Shown piece by piece: positions 63,320-64,000 of a stretch of DNA of 64,000 bases (positions are counted from its first letter, which is position 1; each line of letters opens with the position of its first letter). The stretch is from contig NC_133157.1 in the NCBI RefSeq assembly GCF_040802235.1, positions 36,794,501-36,858,500 of the forward strand, in the 5' to 3' direction. The notes beneath the pieces are model-generated. The model made no database searches. It saw only the letters and a list, made by a program, of their open reading frames with translations, and had not been told where the DNA came from. Origin of the DNA: Manis javanica. Taxonomy: Eukaryota; Chordata; Mammalia; Pholidota; Manidae. The translations under genes and the position numbers were made by a program.

Positions 63320-63930
63320 AGCCTGCTCCTCCTTCTGTGTTCCCGAGGGCAACCACCTCAGCCAGGACCTCAGGAGCCACCACACACTTCCTGCCCCTGC
63401 ATCCCCACAGCCAGTCACTCCCCAGCACCATTGCTCCAGCCCAACCCTTTTCTCCTTCTCTAATGGGACTCCCTTTGTTCAGGCCACCACCAACTCTTGC
63501 CTTTATTACTGCAGCTGCCTCCCAACCAGTTTTGCTGCTCCACTCTTCTTCCCACTCCAGATTCATGCCTTCGAGCTACAGCCATGATGAGCTTTCTAAT
63601 ACACTAGTTACAGCCCTTCAGTGGCTCCTCATCACCCTCAGGAGCAAGGACAAGACAGCTCACTATCTGGCTCAGGCTGACCTCTCTATCATGACCTCAC
63701 TCCCATCTACACCAGCCTCAGAGACTTTCACTGTCAGCATTGTACAGGTTCCTTCTGGGCCTTTGCATGAGTTTCCTCTTCTACAGGGGAAATGATCCTT
63801 TCTGACCCCCAGTTGTTTGCTTGACTAACTCATTCTCATGTTTCAGCTGTTGAAGAGGATGTCCCTTCTTCCCTCACAGCCCGGCCCCTGCCTCCCCAGC
63901 TTGGTTTGGTGCCCCTCATCTGATTTCCCA
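63320..63930 (+). mobile_element. L2 LINE fragment
   Basis: The order 'actgcagctgcctcccaac', 'cttcagtggctcctcatcac', 'aggagcaaggacaagacag', 'ttctgggcctttgcatgag' and 'gaccccc.gttgtttgc' resembles L2 ORF2/3' UTR. A 152-codon open stretch (63337-63795) falls inside it and is not a gene. Confidence 0.7.
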
Positions 63931-64000
63931 CAAGCCCCTGTGTTGATTACTTCTGATGTCTGTGCTGCAGCCTCTTGTTTACTCACCAGCTTCCTCTGTG

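Larger units (their letters stand above)
52021..64000. other. Intergenic region downstream of AQP3
   Basis: No coding exon or RNA gene was recognised. Old repeats are listed separately. Unassigned stretches are 52.0-52.5, 54.1-54.5, 54.75-55.3, 55.5-56.0, 56.15-57.5, 59.56-60.85 and 62.0-62.45 kb. A diverged repeat of unknown family may cover 58.82-59.25 kb. In other mammals AQP7 follows AQP3 at a larger distance in the same orientation, so its absence here is not a loss. Confidence 0.65.

Noticed and set aside
63337..63795. 152-codon open frame near the right end
   Set aside because: It lies inside an L2 fragment. The translation is Ser/Pro/Leu-rich with no domain.
52021..64000. Search for AQP7 exons
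   Set aside because: No NPA-encoding exon or related sequence was seen. AQP7 normally lies farther away.

Overview
This is eukaryotic nuclear DNA from a placental mammal. It has long introns with GT...AG splice sites, CpG-island promoters, abundant LINE-1, L2 and MIR fossils, and three protein-coding genes recognisable exon by exon: UBE2R2 (first coding exon only), NOL6 (complete) and AQP3 (complete). I saw no Alu, rodent B1/B2, carnivore tRNA-Lys, ruminant Bov-tA or equid ERE SINE. The only SINEs are ancient MIRs, while fairly young L1 copies are present. This fits a laurasiatherian-type mammal without an active SINE family. A pangolin is one candidate, but the sequence alone does not settle the species.

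Layout. 1-16,465 is AT-rich intron 1 of UBE2R2 (minus strand), filled with L1 fragments, including a three-level nest of L1 insertions at 3.8-6.2 kb. 16,466-16,642 is the first coding exon of UBE2R2, inside a strong CpG island that runs to about 17.5 kb. 17.5-24.4 kb is the intergenic stretch between two head-to-head promoters, with MIR, L2, L1 and a probable solo LTR. 24.4-37.4 kb is NOL6 (plus strand). Its 26 coding exons, including a 54-nt first exon, splice to 1146 codons without a break. Intron 3 carries an old L2 split by a retroposed endogenous-retrovirus-like transcript. 37.4-46.0 kb is intergenic with old repeats. 46.08-52.02 kb is AQP3 (plus strand): TATA box, six coding exons giving 292 codons, a 3' UTR with a long GTGA/GT microsatellite and a striking 26-bp hairpin, and an AATAAA signal. 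52.0-64.0 kb is intergenic with L2, MIR and L1M remnants, a short hAT DNA transposon with a perfect 8-bp target duplication, and degenerate minisatellites. No further gene is visible there.

Functionally the genes are unrelated: a ubiquitin-conjugating enzyme, a small-subunit processome scaffold and a water/glycerol channel. Their order and orientation match the mammalian UBE2R2-NOL6-AQP3 synteny of human 9p13.3. The UBE2R2-NOL6 gap is only about 8 kb here, against several hundred kb in human as I recall it. I found no convincing new gene system. The most notable structures are the AQP3 3' UTR hairpin, the retroposed retrovirus-like transcript in NOL6, the nested L1s and the hAT fossil.
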